Positions 49,823 through 59,283 are shown, counted from the stretch's first letter. The stretch: DNA of 64,000 nt from Pararhizobium mangrovi (GCF_006516965.1 NZ_VHLH01000022.1:1-64000); one strand, 5' to 3'. Notes: generated from the sequence alone by a model not told the origin. Numbers and translations: made by a program.

Positions 49823-50006
49823 CAGTATCTCTCTCCTTGCACACCGACCGGAACCGTCCCCTTACGCAACCGTGCCGCCGTCTCATGCGACGTACCGTGA
49901 CGATGGGTGTTTCGAAGGCTGGCCGACATACCGGGAAGTCGGGGCTTGCCGTTTCGTTCCCATGCGCGTTTAAGCGGGCGCAATTGATGTTCCGAAAGGC
50001 GTACCG

Positions 50007-50462
50007 ATGAGCGAAGACGGAGCGACGATGCTCGGTCGTGCGAGCGCGATCCCGGCCAGTCCCGAGGAAGCGGTGCTGGACCGCGTTCGCGATCCCCATG
50101 CGGCAATCCGCTACGCCGTGCGCTTCGTCGCGCCGGAATTCACCTCGCTCTGTCCGGTGACCGGCCAGCCGGACTTCGCCCATCTCGTCATCGACTACGT
50201 CCCGCGCGAGTGGCTGGTGGAGAGCAAGTCGCTGAAGCTCTATCTCGCTTCGTTCCGCAACCACGGCGCCTTCCACGAGGAATGCACCGTCTCGATCGCG
50301 CGTAGGCTCGTCGACCGGCTCGAACCGGAATGGCTGCGCATCGGCGGCTACTGGTATCCGCGCGGCGGCATCCCGATCGACGTCTTCTACCAGACCGGCC
50401 CCGCGCCGGAAGGCATCTGGATCCCCGATCAGGGCGTCCCACCCTATCGCGGACGAGGGTAG
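50007..50462 (+). CDS. queF: NADPH-dependent 7-cyano-7-deazaguanine reductase
   Basis: Reduces preQ0 to preQ1 in queuosine synthesis. The 151-residue unimodular QueF has the catalytic Cys49 and Asp56 in [18 protein letters not shown] and the NADPH/QueF motif ESKSLK at residues 72-77, followed by NHGAFHEE. I saw no preQ1 riboswitch upstream. It diverges from the lmo0937-like gene and is convergent with the response regulator. Confidence 0.95.
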   Translation: MSEDGATMLGRASAIPASPEEAVLDRVRDPHAAIRYAVRFVAPEFTSLCPVTGQPDFAHLVIDYVPREWLVESKSLKLYLASFRNHGAFHEECTVSIARRLVDRLEPEWLRIGGYWYPRGGIPIDVFYQTGPAPEGIWIPDQGVPPYRGRG

Positions 50463-50504
50463 AGCTTTTTCGGGTCCGGCGGTCTCAAAACGGCCTTCGA
50501 GCCT

Positions 50505-50864
50505 TCAGCCGGCCAGTGCCGTCGATACTGCGGCGCGAATTTCGGGCAGCGAAAACGGCTTGTCGACTACGTCGACGACGATCTTCCGAAGGCTGTCGGT
50601 GCGTTCTCGCTGTTCGGCGAATCCGGTCATGAGCAGGATCTTCGTCGCCGGAAACTCGTCGGCGGTGCGGTGCGCGAGCTCGATCCCGTCCATCACCGGC
50701 ATGCGGATGTCCGACAGAAGCAGGTCGCATGCGTCGCGACGCAGTTGATCGAGGCCCTCTTCGCCATCGCCCGCTTCCACCGTCTCGTGCCCGTCGAGGC
50801 GCAGGGCGCGGGCGACGAAGGAGCGCAGGACCTCTTCGTCCTCGGCGATCAGAATGCGTGCCAT
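50505..50864 (-). CDS. cpdR: CpdR-like single-domain response regulator
   Basis: 119-residue receiver domain without output domain. It has the acidic pocket AEDEE (Glu8-Asp9), phospho-acceptor Asp52 in LLLSDIRMPVMDG, and the conserved Lys in VDKPFS. The sequence pattern resembles CpdR, which controls ClpXP-dependent proteolysis in the alphaproteobacterial cell cycle through the CckA-ChpT relay. Rhizobia may have two paralogues, so the symbol is tentative. It is upstream of nothing co-directional; hpt lies 128 bases to its right on the same strand. Confidence 0.78.
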   Translation of the reverse strand: MARILIAEDEEVLRSFVARALRLDGHETVEAGDGEEGLDQLRRDACDLLLSDIRMPVMDGIELAHRTADEFPATKILLMTGFAEQRERTDSLRKIVVDVVDKPFSLPEIRAAVSTALAG

Positions 50865-50992
50865 TCTCGTCTCCAGTCTTGCTCGTTCGACGCGCGTGCC
50901 GCGATGATTGCGGTTTCCACGAGCGCGTGCAATCCATCACGGATCGGTTTTCGCCGGGTAAACGCTGAAGGCGGAACGCTTCGCCGGCGCGC

Positions 50993-51544
50993 CTATACGG
51001 CTTCGGCGCCTTCGCGGACGATGCCGACGAAGGGCAGTTCCCGGAAGGCGTAGGCGACATCCATGCCGTAGCCGACGACGAAATAGTCCGGGCATTCGAA
51101 ACCGACATGGTCGGCCTCGAGCGTTCCCTCGCGCCGGGAGCGCTTGTCGAGGAGGACGGCGATCGACACGCCCGCCGCACCGCGTTCGAGCATGAGGTCG
51201 CGTGCGAAGCGCAGCGTGCGCCCGGATTCGAGGATGTCGTCGATGAGGAGGACGTCGCGGCCGGCGACGTCGGAATCGATGTCGCGCAGGATCTTGACGC
51301 CACGGCTTTGCGTACCGGCCCCGTAGCTCGACAGCGTGATGAATTCGACCTCCGGCGCGAGGCCGGCTGCGTGCAGCGCACGGATCAGGTCGGCGGCGAA
51401 GATGAACGAACCCTTGAGGATTGAGATGACGAGCAGGTCGCGCTGCGGCCTGGAGGCGATCTCGCGGGCCAGCGCGAGGTTGCGCTCGCCGATCTGTTCG
51501 GCGGTGAAGAGCGGATCGATGGTCTTGCCGCGAACGACGGGCAT
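50993..51544 (-). CDS. hpt: Hypoxanthine phosphoribosyltransferase
   Basis: Purine salvage enzyme that makes IMP or GMP from hypoxanthine or guanine and PRPP. The 183-residue protein has the PRPP motif VLLIDDILESGRTL and the flexible-loop region LSSYGAG. The start at MPVVRGKTIDPLFTAEQI (51544) matches the family; the frame extends 14 codons upstream. Followed on the same strand by the cpdR-like gene. Confidence 0.94.
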   Translation of the reverse strand: MPVVRGKTIDPLFTAEQIGERNLALAREIASRPQRDLLVISILKGSFIFAADLIRALHAAGLAPEVEFITLSSYGAGTQSRGVKILRDIDSDVAGRDVLLIDDILESGRTLRFARDLMLERGAAGVSIAVLLDKRSRREGTLEADHVGFECPDYFVVGYGMDVAYAFRELPFVGIVREGAEAV

Positions 51545-51637
51545 GGCAGGTCCTGGTCTTGAATTGGCGGGGCCGATGAAACGCATTGTTCCGATAGCGC
51601 ATCCGCTCCCGCCGTCAAAGGCACGGGCGGTATGGAA

Positions 51638-51955
51638 TCAACCGATGAAGCCGGAAAGGACGCGCGGCGCACCGGCAAGCAGCGCGCCGGCCGATGCGAC
51701 GAGGAAGGCAAGCGTGAAGAGGCCCGCGCGGCTCGGCACCGACCGTCCATGCGGTTTCATTACCGGTGCGAACGGACGCGGCGGGCACCAGCCGGGTTCC
51801 ATAGGTCCCATATTCTCGAACTCGACATCGAGGATTTGCCCGTCGTGCAGAACCCTGCGAAAATGCTCGACATGGGCGCGTCGCTCCGGTGCGAGAAGAT
51901 CGCCCCGACGCGGGAATGCCGGCCGTGCGCGATGGCGTGGTCCGTTTGCGGCCAT
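51638..51955 (-). CDS. Hypothetical protein with C-terminal membrane segment
   Basis: 105-residue putative protein starting MAANGPRHRARPAFPRRGD. The N-terminal two thirds is basic and hydrophilic; a hydrophobic segment (LFTLAFLVASAGALLAGAP) forms the C-terminus, consistent with a tail anchor. An ATG 15 codons upstream is possible. I recognise no family. It is on the same strand as hpt and is divergent from ftsE, sharing the CtrA-box region. The GC-rich context makes a spurious frame possible. Confidence 0.45.
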   Translation of the reverse strand: MAANGPRHRARPAFPRRGDLLAPERRAHVEHFRRVLHDGQILDVEFENMGPMEPGWCPPRPFAPVMKPHGRSVPSRAGLFTLAFLVASAGALLAGAPRVLSGFIG

Positions 51956-52009
51956 GACAGTCTCCAGGGGTGTGCGGTAGGATGGTGTGGGATACTGCAC
52001 GAAGAACGG

Positions 52010-52024
52010 TTAACGCTCGGTAAA
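52010..52024. promoter_or_regulatory. CtrA-like box 1 (TTAA-N7-TAAA)
   Basis: TTAACGCTCGGTAAA has two CtrA half-sites at the right 7-base spacing with one mismatch in the second half. It lies 111 bases upstream of ftsE and close to a perfect box. Confidence 0.5.
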
Positions 52025-52049
52025 GTGCGGCGGCGAGCCGGACATCGCG

Positions 52050-52064
52050 TTAAGTCGGCGTTAA
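52050..52064. promoter_or_regulatory. CtrA-like box 2 (TTAA-N7-TTAA)
   Basis: TTAAGTCGGCGTTAA is a perfect match to the full CtrA consensus of two TTAA half-sites separated by 7 bases. It lies 71 bases upstream of the ftsE GTG. Such AT-rich tetramers are rare in this GC-rich window, which supports function. Control of cell-division genes ftsEX by CtrA is an inference. Confidence 0.65.
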
Positions 52065-52134
52065 CGCTGTCTGGCGATGGTCGGATGCGGCCGCGGCCGG
52101 CGTCCGCTCGCGCGAAACCTTATGGGAAACGCTC

Positions 52135-52794
52135 GTGATTCACTTCGAAAACGTCGGTTTGCGCTACGGCATGGGACCGGAGATCCTGCGCGACCTGACC
52201 TTCGACGTCCCGGATCGCTCCTTCCAGTTCCTGACGGGTGCCTCGGGTGCCGGCAAGACCACGCTGCTGAAGCTCCTGTTCATGTCGCTCAGGCCGACGC
52301 GGGGGCTGATCACCATGTTCGACCGCGACATCGCCATGGTGCCTTCGGGCGACCTGCCGATGCTGCGCCGGCGCATCGGCATCGTCTTTCAGGACTTCCG
52401 GCTGCTCGACCATCTGACCACGTTCGAAAACGTGGCGTTGCCTTTGCGCGTACGCGGCCGGCCCGAATCGAGCTATCGCCGGGACGTGGTCGAGCTTCTG
52501 GAATGGGTCGGCCTCGGCGATCGGGTCAACGCCCTGCCGCCGGTGCTTTCGGGCGGCGAGAAGCAGCGCGCGGCGATCGCGCGCGCACTCATCGACCGGC
52601 CGGAACTGCTGCTTGCCGACGAGCCGACTGGCAACGTCGATCCGCCGATGGCCAAGCGCCTGCTGTCGCTCTTCCTCGAGCTCAACCGGCTCGGCACCGC
52701 CGTCGTCATCGCCACGCACGACCTCTCGCTGATGGACCAGCTCGAAGCGCGGCGCATGATCCTCACACATGGACGTCTCGAAATCCATGGCTGA
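52135..52794 (+). CDS. ftsE: Cell division ATP-binding protein FtsE
   Basis: ABC-type ATPase of the FtsEX complex that regulates peptidoglycan hydrolysis at division. The 219-residue protein has Walker A GASGAGKT at residues 35-42, the ABC signature LSGGEKQRAAIARAL, and Walker B LLADEPTGNVD. A GTG start is used. It overlaps the start of ftsX by 8 bases. Confidence 0.96.
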   Translation: MIHFENVGLRYGMGPEILRDLTFDVPDRSFQFLTGASGAGKTTLLKLLFMSLRPTRGLITMFDRDIAMVPSGDLPMLRRRIGIVFQDFRLLDHLTTFENVALPLRVRGRPESSYRRDVVELLEWVGLGDRVNALPPVLSGGEKQRAAIARALIDRPELLLADEPTGNVDPPMAKRLLSLFLELNRLGTAVVIATHDLSLMDQLEARRMILTHGRLEIHG

Positions 52795-53788
52795 GACAGC
52801 GACCAAAGCCCGGGTTCCGGCCGCTCGGGGAAAGCGTCCGAAAGGCCCGCCATTGCGTCCCACGGGGCCGATCGTGCCGGTTTCAGGCGTTTCCGGCAAC
52901 GCGCTCGTCGTCGTCGTCGCCATCATGGCCTTCCTCGCCTGCCTCACTCTCGGCGCCGTCACGATGATCCGCCAGAGCGCGACGAGCTGGCAGAGCGAGA
53001 TCGCCCGCGAGGTCACGATCCAGATCAAGCCCGAGGAAGGGCTCGACATGGACAAGGCCCTTGCGAGGGCACGCTCGGTCGTGACGACCTTTGCCGGCGT
53101 GACCGGCGCCTCGGTAATGGGCAAGGGTGCGACGGCACGGCTCCTGCAGCCATGGCTCGGCAGCGGTATCGACATCGACGAACTGCCCGTGCCGCGCCTC
53201 GTCGTGGTGACGATCGACGAGCGCGATCCACCGGACTTCCAGGCCATGCGCGCGGAACTGAACGCGCAGGTGCCGCAAGCACGCCTCGACGACCACCGCG
53301 CCTGGGTCGACCGGCTGACGGCGATGGCGAACACCACCGTTCTCATCGGGCTCGGCGTCCTCGGCCTCGTCATGACGGCGACGGTGCTGACGGTCATCTT
53401 CGCGACCCGTTCGGCTCTTTCCGGGAACCGGCACATCGTCGAGGTGCTGCACTTCGTCGGCGCGGAGACGCGCTTCGTCGCGAGCCAGTTCCAGCGGCAT
53501 TTCTTCCGCATCGGATTGAAGGGAGGGCTCGCGGGCGGGGTGCTCGCGGCTGGCGCGTTCTTCGCCGCCGGCGCCTGGCAGAACGCCACCATGGGCGCGG
53601 CCGGCAGCGCGCAGACGACGGCGCTCTTCGGCCGGATCGCCATTGGCCCGTGGGGCTATCTCGGCATCGCCCTCGTCGTCGCCGTCGTCGCGGCGGTGAC
53701 GGCACTGACGACACGCCTGACGGTGATGCGCACCATCCGCCATATCGATCGTGCGCGGGCGGACGGAAACCGCGCCGAGCCGTCATGA
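52787..53788 (+). CDS. ftsX: Cell division protein FtsX
   Basis: Membrane subunit of FtsEX. The start at MAETATKARVPAAR (52787) overlaps the ftsE stop by 8 bases and gives 333 residues; an ATG 18 bases earlier is possible. A first membrane segment lies near residues 38-60 (ALVVVVAIMAFLACLTLGAV), then a periplasmic domain of about 120 residues, then three membrane segments (VLIGLGVLGLVMTATVLTVI and two more). A basic proline-rich N-terminus is cytoplasmic. Confidence 0.94.
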   Translation: MAETATKARVPAARGKRPKGPPLRPTGPIVPVSGVSGNALVVVVAIMAFLACLTLGAVTMIRQSATSWQSEIAREVTIQIKPEEGLDMDKALARARSVVTTFAGVTGASVMGKGATARLLQPWLGSGIDIDELPVPRLVVVTIDERDPPDFQAMRAELNAQVPQARLDDHRAWVDRLTAMANTTVLIGLGVLGLVMTATVLTVIFATRSALSGNRHIVEVLHFVGAETRFVASQFQRHFFRIGLKGGLAGGVLAAGAFFAAGAWQNATMGAAGSAQTTALFGRIAIGPWGYLGIALVVAVVAAVTALTTRLTVMRTIRHIDRARADGNRAEPS

Positions 53789-53842
53789 GCGGCGGGCCAG
53801 AAAGGGCTGGCGTCGCGAATTTCGCCGGGATAAGCAGCCACC

Positions 53843-54547
53843 ATGGCGCATGAATCGAGACGGACGGCGCACCGTGCGAGACGGCCCCTGCGTCGGCTGG
53901 CCATGTCTGCCGGCCTGGCGGGCATCGTCGTGGCGGGCGTGGTACTCGCCGGTTTCCTGCGCTTTGCCGAACACGTCGCCGAGATGAAGACGCCGACACC
54001 GGCCCCTTCGGCGGATGCGATCGTGGTGCTGACGGGCGGGCCGCGGCGCATCGAGAGTGCGCTTCGGCTCCTGAGGGACGGCGCGGCGCACCGCCTGCTC
54101 ATCTCCGGCGTGAATCCGAAGACGACGGGCGAGGAGATCCGCAAGCTGACGAAAAGCTCGCGCGACCTGTTCTCGTGCTGCGTCGACATCGGCCACGACG
54201 CGATCGACACGATCGGCAACGCCAACGAGACGGCGCGCTGGATCCACGACAACGGCTACCGCCACGTGGTGCTCGTGACCAACGACTACCACATGCCGCG
54301 CAGCCTGATGGAACTCCACCGCGTGGACACGAGCACCGACTACATTCCCTACCCCGTCGTCAACACGGACCTGACCTCGCGCGAATGGCTGACCAAGCCG
54401 AATGTGGTCCGCCGGCTCGTCGCCGAATACCTGAAATATTCCGCGGCGCGGGTGCGGAGCTATTTCGGCGGCCCGTCTGACACCGGCCTCAGGACCGATC
54501 GGGTACAGACGAAGGCGCTCAAGACCGTGGACTCGAGCGGAAGTTGA
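53843..54547 (+). CDS. DUF218 (YdcF/SanA-like) membrane protein
   Basis: 234-residue protein with one N-terminal membrane segment (residues 21-42) and a DUF218 domain: APSADAIVVLTGGPRRIESALRLL, LLISGVNPKTTGEEI and HVVLVTNDYHMPRSLMEL. Family members such as SanA and YdcF are linked to envelope barrier function. The C-terminal 35 residues are polar and variable. It lies 55 bases after ftsX on the same strand and 131 bases before plsC; this ftsEX-DUF218-plsC order is typical of rhizobia. Confidence 0.92.
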   Translation: MAHESRRTAHRARRPLRRLAMSAGLAGIVVAGVVLAGFLRFAEHVAEMKTPTPAPSADAIVVLTGGPRRIESALRLLRDGAAHRLLISGVNPKTTGEEIRKLTKSSRDLFSCCVDIGHDAIDTIGNANETARWIHDNGYRHVVLVTNDYHMPRSLMELHRVDTSTDYIPYPVVNTDLTSREWLTKPNVVRRLVAEYLKYSAARVRSYFGGPSDTGLRTDRVQTKALKTVDSSGS

Positions 54548-54677
54548 CCGGCCCGAGCGTGGCTTCGACGGGATGGCCGGTGGCACGGTGCGGTTTTCCT
54601 TTCGGAACGAATGGTGTATCCGCCGCGTGGACCGCCCGCGAGGCATCGCGCCGGGACACCGTCCACGATGAAAGCCG

Positions 54678-55538
54678 ATGCGCAACCGCATGACCGTTCT
54701 TCGCTCGCTCGCCTTCAACGCGGCCTTCTACGCCAATCTCGTGCTGCGCATGCTCGTGTTCAGCCCGGTCTTCTTCGCCCTGCCACGCGAGCGTGCGTGG
54801 CGGGTGCCGAAGAACTGGGTGCGTGCGAGCCACTGGCTGCAGGCGAAGATCGCGCGAACCACCTTCGAGATCGAGGGGCTGGAGAACATTCCCGAAGGCG
54901 GCTACATCCTCGCACCCAAGCACCAGTCCTTCTGGGACACCTACGCGCTGCTGCCCTGGCTCGACGATCCGGTCTACATCCTCAAGCGCGAACTCATGTG
55001 GATCCCGCTCTTCGGCTGGTACATCGCCAAGATGCGGATGATCCCCGTCGACCGTGGCGCGCGCGGCCGGGTAATGGCGAGGGTGCTCGATCGCGCCAAG
55101 GAGGAGATGCGCAAGGGCCGTCAGCTGATCATCTATCCGGAAGGTACGCGCCGCCCGCCCGGTGCCGAGCCGGAATACAAGTTCGGCGTCGCCCGCATCT
55201 ATGCCGATCTCGACGTGCCGGTCGTGCCCGTCGCCATGCATCCCGGCCTGTTCTGGCCGCGGCGCCAGTTCCTGCGCCAGCCGGGCCATTTCAAGGTCCG
55301 CATCCTGCCTCCGATCCCGCCCGGCCTCGGGCGTGAAGCCTTCCATACGCGGCTCGTCGAGGAGACGGAGGCGGCGAGCGACGCGCTGCTCATCGAAACG
55401 GTACGCGACAACCCGCATCTGGTCCTGCCCGAAAGCGCCAGGTCCCGTCTCAGGACGCTGCACGCACCTGCGGAGCATCCAGGCGGAGACGCAGACCCTC
55501 CGCGACCTGCTCCAGCCAACGGTCGCGGATGCGCATGA
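54678..55538 (+). CDS. plsC: 1-acyl-sn-glycerol-3-phosphate acyltransferase
   Basis: Acylates lysophosphatidic acid to phosphatidic acid at the inner membrane. The 286-residue protein has the HX4D motif in KHQSFWDTYALLP (His82, Asp87), the glycerol-phosphate site IYPEGTRRPPG, and an N-terminal hydrophobic segment (LVLRMLVFSPVFFALP). The last 30 residues are Pro/Gly-rich and overlap the convergent chaC gene by 89 bases, so this extension is probably not part of the enzyme core. Confidence 0.94.
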   Translation: MRNRMTVLRSLAFNAAFYANLVLRMLVFSPVFFALPRERAWRVPKNWVRASHWLQAKIARTTFEIEGLENIPEGGYILAPKHQSFWDTYALLPWLDDPVYILKRELMWIPLFGWYIAKMRMIPVDRGARGRVMARVLDRAKEEMRKGRQLIIYPEGTRRPPGAEPEYKFGVARIYADLDVPVVPVAMHPGLFWPRRQFLRQPGHFKVRILPPIPPGLGREAFHTRLVEETEAASDALLIETVRDNPHLVLPESARSRLRTLHAPAEHPGGDADPPRPAPANGRGCA

Positions 55539-56010
55539 CGTGAAGATGCTCGAGCGTGTTGAAGACATAGTCCTCGTTCGGCCCGGATCCGCCGACCGCG
55601 CCGTGGATCGCCTCGACGGCCGCTTCGGCCGACAGCGCACCGGCATACTGCCCGTGCATGCGGTCGACGACGTAGGTCACGGCCGGCACGCGCTCGCCGC
55701 GCTCGAGGCGGATCGGCACGATGCGCTCGGTATAGACGTTGGTGACGAGTTCACGGGCGCGCAGATAGGCCATGACCTTGCCGTGATCGTTTCCGCGAAC
55801 GCGATAGGCAAGCCCACGGCACGAGCCGCCGCGATCGAGGCCGAGCACGAGCCCCGGGCGTTCCGGCGTGCCGCGATGGACCTGCGAACGCACGCACAGC
55901 GACCGGCGCAGACCGAAGGCGCGGGCCGGCTCGCGTTCGAGATAGTCGAAGCCGGGCCGCCACATCAGCGATCCGTAGCCGAAGACCCAGAAATCGGTCG
56001 TGCCTTCCAT
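55450..56010 (-). CDS. ChaC-family gamma-glutamylcyclotransferase
   Basis: Predicted to degrade glutathione to 5-oxoproline and Cys-Gly. The 186-residue protein has the substrate-binding VFGYGSLMWRPG at residues 9-20, the ChaC-type RGTPERPGLVLGLDRGGSC segment and GLAYRV. The start at MEGTTDFWVFGYGS is chosen since the motif must lie near the N-terminus. It is convergent with plsC, with an unusually long tail-to-tail overlap. Confidence 0.92.
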   Translation of the reverse strand: MEGTTDFWVFGYGSLMWRPGFDYLEREPARAFGLRRSLCVRSQVHRGTPERPGLVLGLDRGGSCRGLAYRVRGNDHGKVMAYLRARELVTNVYTERIVPIRLERGERVPAVTYVVDRMHGQYAGALSAEAAVEAIHGAVGGSGPNEDYVFNTLEHLHVMRIRDRWLEQVAEGLRLRLDAPQVRAAS

Positions 56011-56102
56011 CATCGTCCTCGTCGTACCTTGCGCGGCGGGCAAGCATTGGAGAACGCCGCGCGGCCGTCAACCCGTGTCCGTCGGCGCGCGGGAAGTGCC
56101 CC

Positions 56103-57092
56103 GTGAGGCGCACCAGGCTGCTTCGCATCGGCCTCGTCACGCTCGTCGTCCTCCTGTGCGTCTATACGGGCGCGTGGTTCTACCTTGCCGCGACCCTGCG
56201 CACGCGCGTCGACGACGCCCTGACGGCGCTTGCCGGAAAGGGTGTGGAGGCAACCTGCGGCGATCTTTCGATGTCGGGCTTTCCCATCGCCATCGGCGTC
56301 GAATGCGACGGTCCCCGCGCACGGCGCGCCGGAACGCCGGCGGCCCTTCGTGCCGATGCCTTCGCTTCCCGGGCGCGTTTCCTGCGGCTCGGCCGCATCG
56401 TCTCGACCGTCACCGGACCCATGAGCGCACGCGACGAGGCGGGACGCACCGTCGACGCGGACTGGCAGACGCTGCGCGCGAGTACCGATCTGTGGCGTCG
56501 CGGGCTCGAACGCGGGGTTCTCGATGTGGACCGTCTCGAAGCGAAGGTTGCCGCTCCAGGCCTCGACGGTACGCTGCAGCTCGATCTGCGCCGGCTCGAA
56601 ACCAGCACCAGCCGTCGCGGCCGGACGCTGGCACTTGCGGTTTCGATGGACGGGCTGGAGCTTTCCGGGGAGGCGGTGCCCGACGGACTGCCCGCGTTCG
56701 AACTGGCCGGTGCGGCTACGGTACAGGGGCTCGGCGACGCGTTGAGCGGACGTTATCGGCTGAATCCGGCAATGCTGCGCGGACATTCGGGGCAGCTCAA
56801 GCAGTTCACGGCGAAGCTCGCCAACGGGGCGAGCCTCTCTTTGACGGGCCCGTTCGCAGTCGACGACGAGGGCCGCATCAGCGGCACGTTCCGCCTGCAG
56901 ATCGCCGACGTCTCCGGTTGGCAGGAGGTCGTCGGCAAGCTCCTGCCCGGCGCGCGCGACATGACGGCGAACGCCGCCGGAATGCTCCAGGCGCTCGCCG
57001 GCAACGACGGAACGACCTCGGTGACGCTCAAGGCCGATCACGGCCGCCTTGCGCTCGGTATCATTCCGGTCGGCCGTCTGCCCAACCTTTGA
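56103..57092 (+). CDS. DUF2125 family protein
   Basis: 329-residue protein with an N-terminal membrane anchor (residues 8-29, RIGLVTLVVLLCVYTGAWFY) and a long periplasmic beta-rich region; LSMSGFPIAIGVECDGP is the conserved DUF2125 segment near residue 56. The start is GTG at 56103. Function unknown. It is between chaC (divergent) and tyrC (convergent), the usual place in rhizobia. Confidence 0.9.
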   Translation: MRRTRLLRIGLVTLVVLLCVYTGAWFYLAATLRTRVDDALTALAGKGVEATCGDLSMSGFPIAIGVECDGPRARRAGTPAALRADAFASRARFLRLGRIVSTVTGPMSARDEAGRTVDADWQTLRASTDLWRRGLERGVLDVDRLEAKVAAPGLDGTLQLDLRRLETSTSRRGRTLALAVSMDGLELSGEAVPDGLPAFELAGAATVQGLGDALSGRYRLNPAMLRGHSGQLKQFTAKLANGASLSLTGPFAVDDEGRISGTFRLQIADVSGWQEVVGKLLPGARDMTANAAGMLQALAGNDGTTSVTLKADHGRLALGIIPVGRLPNL

Positions 57093-57130
57093 GACGGATC
57101 TTCGCACCCATCGTATAAGCGGGGAAACGC

Positions 57131-58054
57131 TTATTCCGGATGCCGGCCGTGCCGGCCGAAGTCCGGTGCGTCGACCTCCTGGCCGGCCTCGATGATCGAT
57201 CGGCGCACGGCGCGCGTGCGGCTGAAGAGATCGAAGAGCGCGTCGCCGTCGTGCCAGCGGATCGCCTTTTGCAAGGCGGCCAGATCCTCCGAAAAGCGTG
57301 CCAGCATCTCTAGGATCGCATCGGAATTGTGCAGGCACACGTCGCGCCACATCGTCGGGTCGGAGGCGGCAAGCCGGGTAAAGTCGCGAAAACCGGAGGC
57401 GGAATACTTGATGACCTCGGACTGCGTGACCGTCTCGACGTCGTCGGCCGTGCCGACGATGTTGTAGGCGATGATGTGCGGCAGGTGCGAGACGATCGCG
57501 AGCACCTTGTCGTGGTGCGTGTGTTCCATGCGCTCGACCGTCGAGCCGCAGGCTTCCCAGAAGTGCGTGAGCCGCTCGACCGCCGCCTCGTCGGTGCCGG
57601 GAAGCGGCGTCAGGATGCACCAGCGGTGTTCGAAGAGCTCCGCGAAACCGGCCTCGGGGCCGGACTGCTCGGTCCCGGCGATCGGGTGGCCGGGCACGAA
57701 ATGGACGCTTGCCGGCAAGTAAGGCCTCATCTGCTCGATGACCGAGGTCTTCGTCGAGCCGACATCCGTGACGATCGCGCCGTCGGAAAGATCGTGCGCG
57801 ATGTCGCGGGCGACGGCACCGGACGCACCCACGGGCACGGCGACGATGACGAGGTCCGCACCGCGCACGGCTTCGGCGTTCGAGGTCGTGTAGCTGTCGC
57901 CGAGATCGAGCTGATGGGCGTGTTCCAGCGTCTCGGAACTCGCCGTGGCGATGGCGATGTGATCGGCGAGTTCCTTCCGCCGGATGACGCGCGCCAGCGA
58001 CGAGCCGATCAGACCGATGCCGATCAGGGCGACACGTTCGAAACGTGCGCTCAC
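57131..58054 (-). CDS. tyrC: Prephenate/arogenate dehydrogenase
   Basis: Oxidative decarboxylation step of tyrosine synthesis. The 307-residue protein has the NAD(P) motif [11 protein letters not shown] at residues 12-22, the [15 protein letters not shown] region and [16 protein letters not shown] start at 58054 is chosen because it overlaps the hisC stop as GTGA; the open frame extends much further but that part is a shadow of hisC. Whether it prefers prephenate or arogenate cannot be told from sequence alone. Confidence 0.94.
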   Translation of the reverse strand: MSARFERVALIGIGLIGSSLARVIRRKELADHIAIATASSETLEHAHQLDLGDSYTTSNAEAVRGADLVIVAVPVGASGAVARDIAHDLSDGAIVTDVGSTKTSVIEQMRPYLPASVHFVPGHPIAGTEQSGPEAGFAELFEHRWCILTPLPGTDEAAVERLTHFWEACGSTVERMEHTHHDKVLAIVSHLPHIIAYNIVGTADDVETVTQSEVIKYSASGFRDFTRLAASDPTMWRDVCLHNSDAILEMLARFSEDLAALQKAIRWHDGDALFDLFSRTRAVRRSIIEAGQEVDAPDFGRHGRHPE

Positions 58055-59157
58055 GCCACCCGCTCCATGAACGTCGCCAGCGCGTGGATCACGCCGAGAT
58101 TGGCTTCCTCGCTGCCGACCGTGAAGCGCAGCGCATTCGGAAAGCCGTAGGCTTCGACGCGGCGCAGGATGTAGCCGCGTTCGGTCAGGAACGCGTCGGC
58201 GTCCGCTGCCGTGCGGCCGGGTTCGTCGGGGAAGTGCACGAGCACGAAATTCGCAACCGTCGGCGTGACAGTCAGGCCGAGCGCGGTCAGCGATTCCTCG
58301 ATGCGCGCGAGCCAGGCCTCGTTGTGTTCGAGTGCCGCGGCGACATGGTCCCGGTCGCGCATGGCGGCCGCCCCGGCGGCGATCGCCAGGGCGTTGACGT
58401 TGAACGGCCCGCGGATACGCCCGACCGCGTCGATGATCCGGGCCGGCGCGACCATCCAGCCGATGCGCAGCGCCGCCAGGCCGTAGATCTTCGAGAACGT
58501 GCGCGTCATGACGACGTTCTCGCTGGCGCTGACGAGTGCGAGCCCCGCGTCGTAGTCCTCGCGCGTGACGTATTCGGCGTAGGCGGCGTCGAGCACGAGG
58601 AGAACGGTCTTCGGCAATCCGGCATGCAGGCGCCGTATCGCGCTTTGCGGCAGATAGGTGCCCGTCGGGTTGTTCGGGTTCGCGAGGAAGACGATCTTCG
58701 TGCGCTCCGTCACGGCGGCGAGGATCGCCTCGACGTCGGCGGTGCAGTCGCGCTCGGGCACGGTGACCGGCGTCGCGCCAGCGGCCAGCGTCTGGATGCG
58801 GTAGAGGAGGAAGCCGTGCGCCGTGACGATCGCCTCGTCGCCGGGCGCGAGATAGGCTTGGCAGATCAAGGTCAGCAGATCGTCCGACCCGTTGCCGCAC
58901 AGGATGCGATCGGGATCGATGCCGTGGACCGTGCCGATCGCCTCGCGCAGTTCCCGTGCCGTGCCTTCGGGATAGACGGAGAGCCGGTCCGCGGTGCGGC
59001 GGAGCGCGGCCTCCGCATTCGGGCTCGGCCCGAGCGGGGTCTCGTTGGCGGAAAGCTTGTAGACCTTGCGCGCGCCGGGGGCCGCGTGCTTGCCGGGCAC
59101 ATATGCCGCGATGTCCATGATGCCGGGTTTCGGCAACGGCCGATCTGGTGCGCTCAT
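58051..59157 (-). CDS. hisC: Histidinol-phosphate aminotransferase
   Basis: Class II PLP aminotransferase acting on imidazole acetol phosphate in histidine synthesis, and often on aromatic keto acids too. The 368-residue protein has the PLP lysine in [16 protein letters not shown], the [13 protein letters not shown] motif and [10 protein letters not shown]. It is far from the main his operon (0-5 kb) and coupled to tyrC, which fits a role in both pathways. Confidence 0.95.
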   Translation of the reverse strand: MSAPDRPLPKPGIMDIAAYVPGKHAAPGARKVYKLSANETPLGPSPNAEAALRRTADRLSVYPEGTARELREAIGTVHGIDPDRILCGNGSDDLLTLICQAYLAPGDEAIVTAHGFLLYRIQTLAAGATPVTVPERDCTADVEAILAAVTERTKIVFLANPNNPTGTYLPQSAIRRLHAGLPKTVLLVLDAAYAEYVTREDYDAGLALVSASENVVMTRTFSKIYGLAALRIGWMVAPARIIDAVGRIRGPFNVNALAIAAGAAAMRDRDHVAAALEHNEAWLARIEESLTALGLTVTPTVANFVLVHFPDEPGRTAADADAFLTERGYILRRVEAYGFPNALRFTVGSEEANLGVIHALATFMERVA

Positions 59158-59242
59158 CGGGGTTTTCCTCGGAAACCGTCACCGGCTCTTAGCGAATCCT
59201 TCGCGGCGATGCAAAGCCGGATGCCGCGGCGAACGCGCGATG

Positions 59243-59272
59243 TTGACGAGACCGGCGGAACGGACGTATGAA
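59243..59272 (+). promoter_or_regulatory. Probable promoter for the metA transcript
   Basis: TTGACG (59243-59248) and TATGAA (59267-59272) are separated by 18 bases. They lie just upstream of the SAM-II riboswitch, so transcription would begin shortly before the aptamer. Confidence 0.5.
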
Positions 59273-59283
59273 AAAGCGGAACT

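Noticed and set aside
49823-50006. A preQ1 riboswitch upstream of queF
   Set aside because: I looked for the compact H-type pseudoknot hairpin and A-rich tail and found neither.
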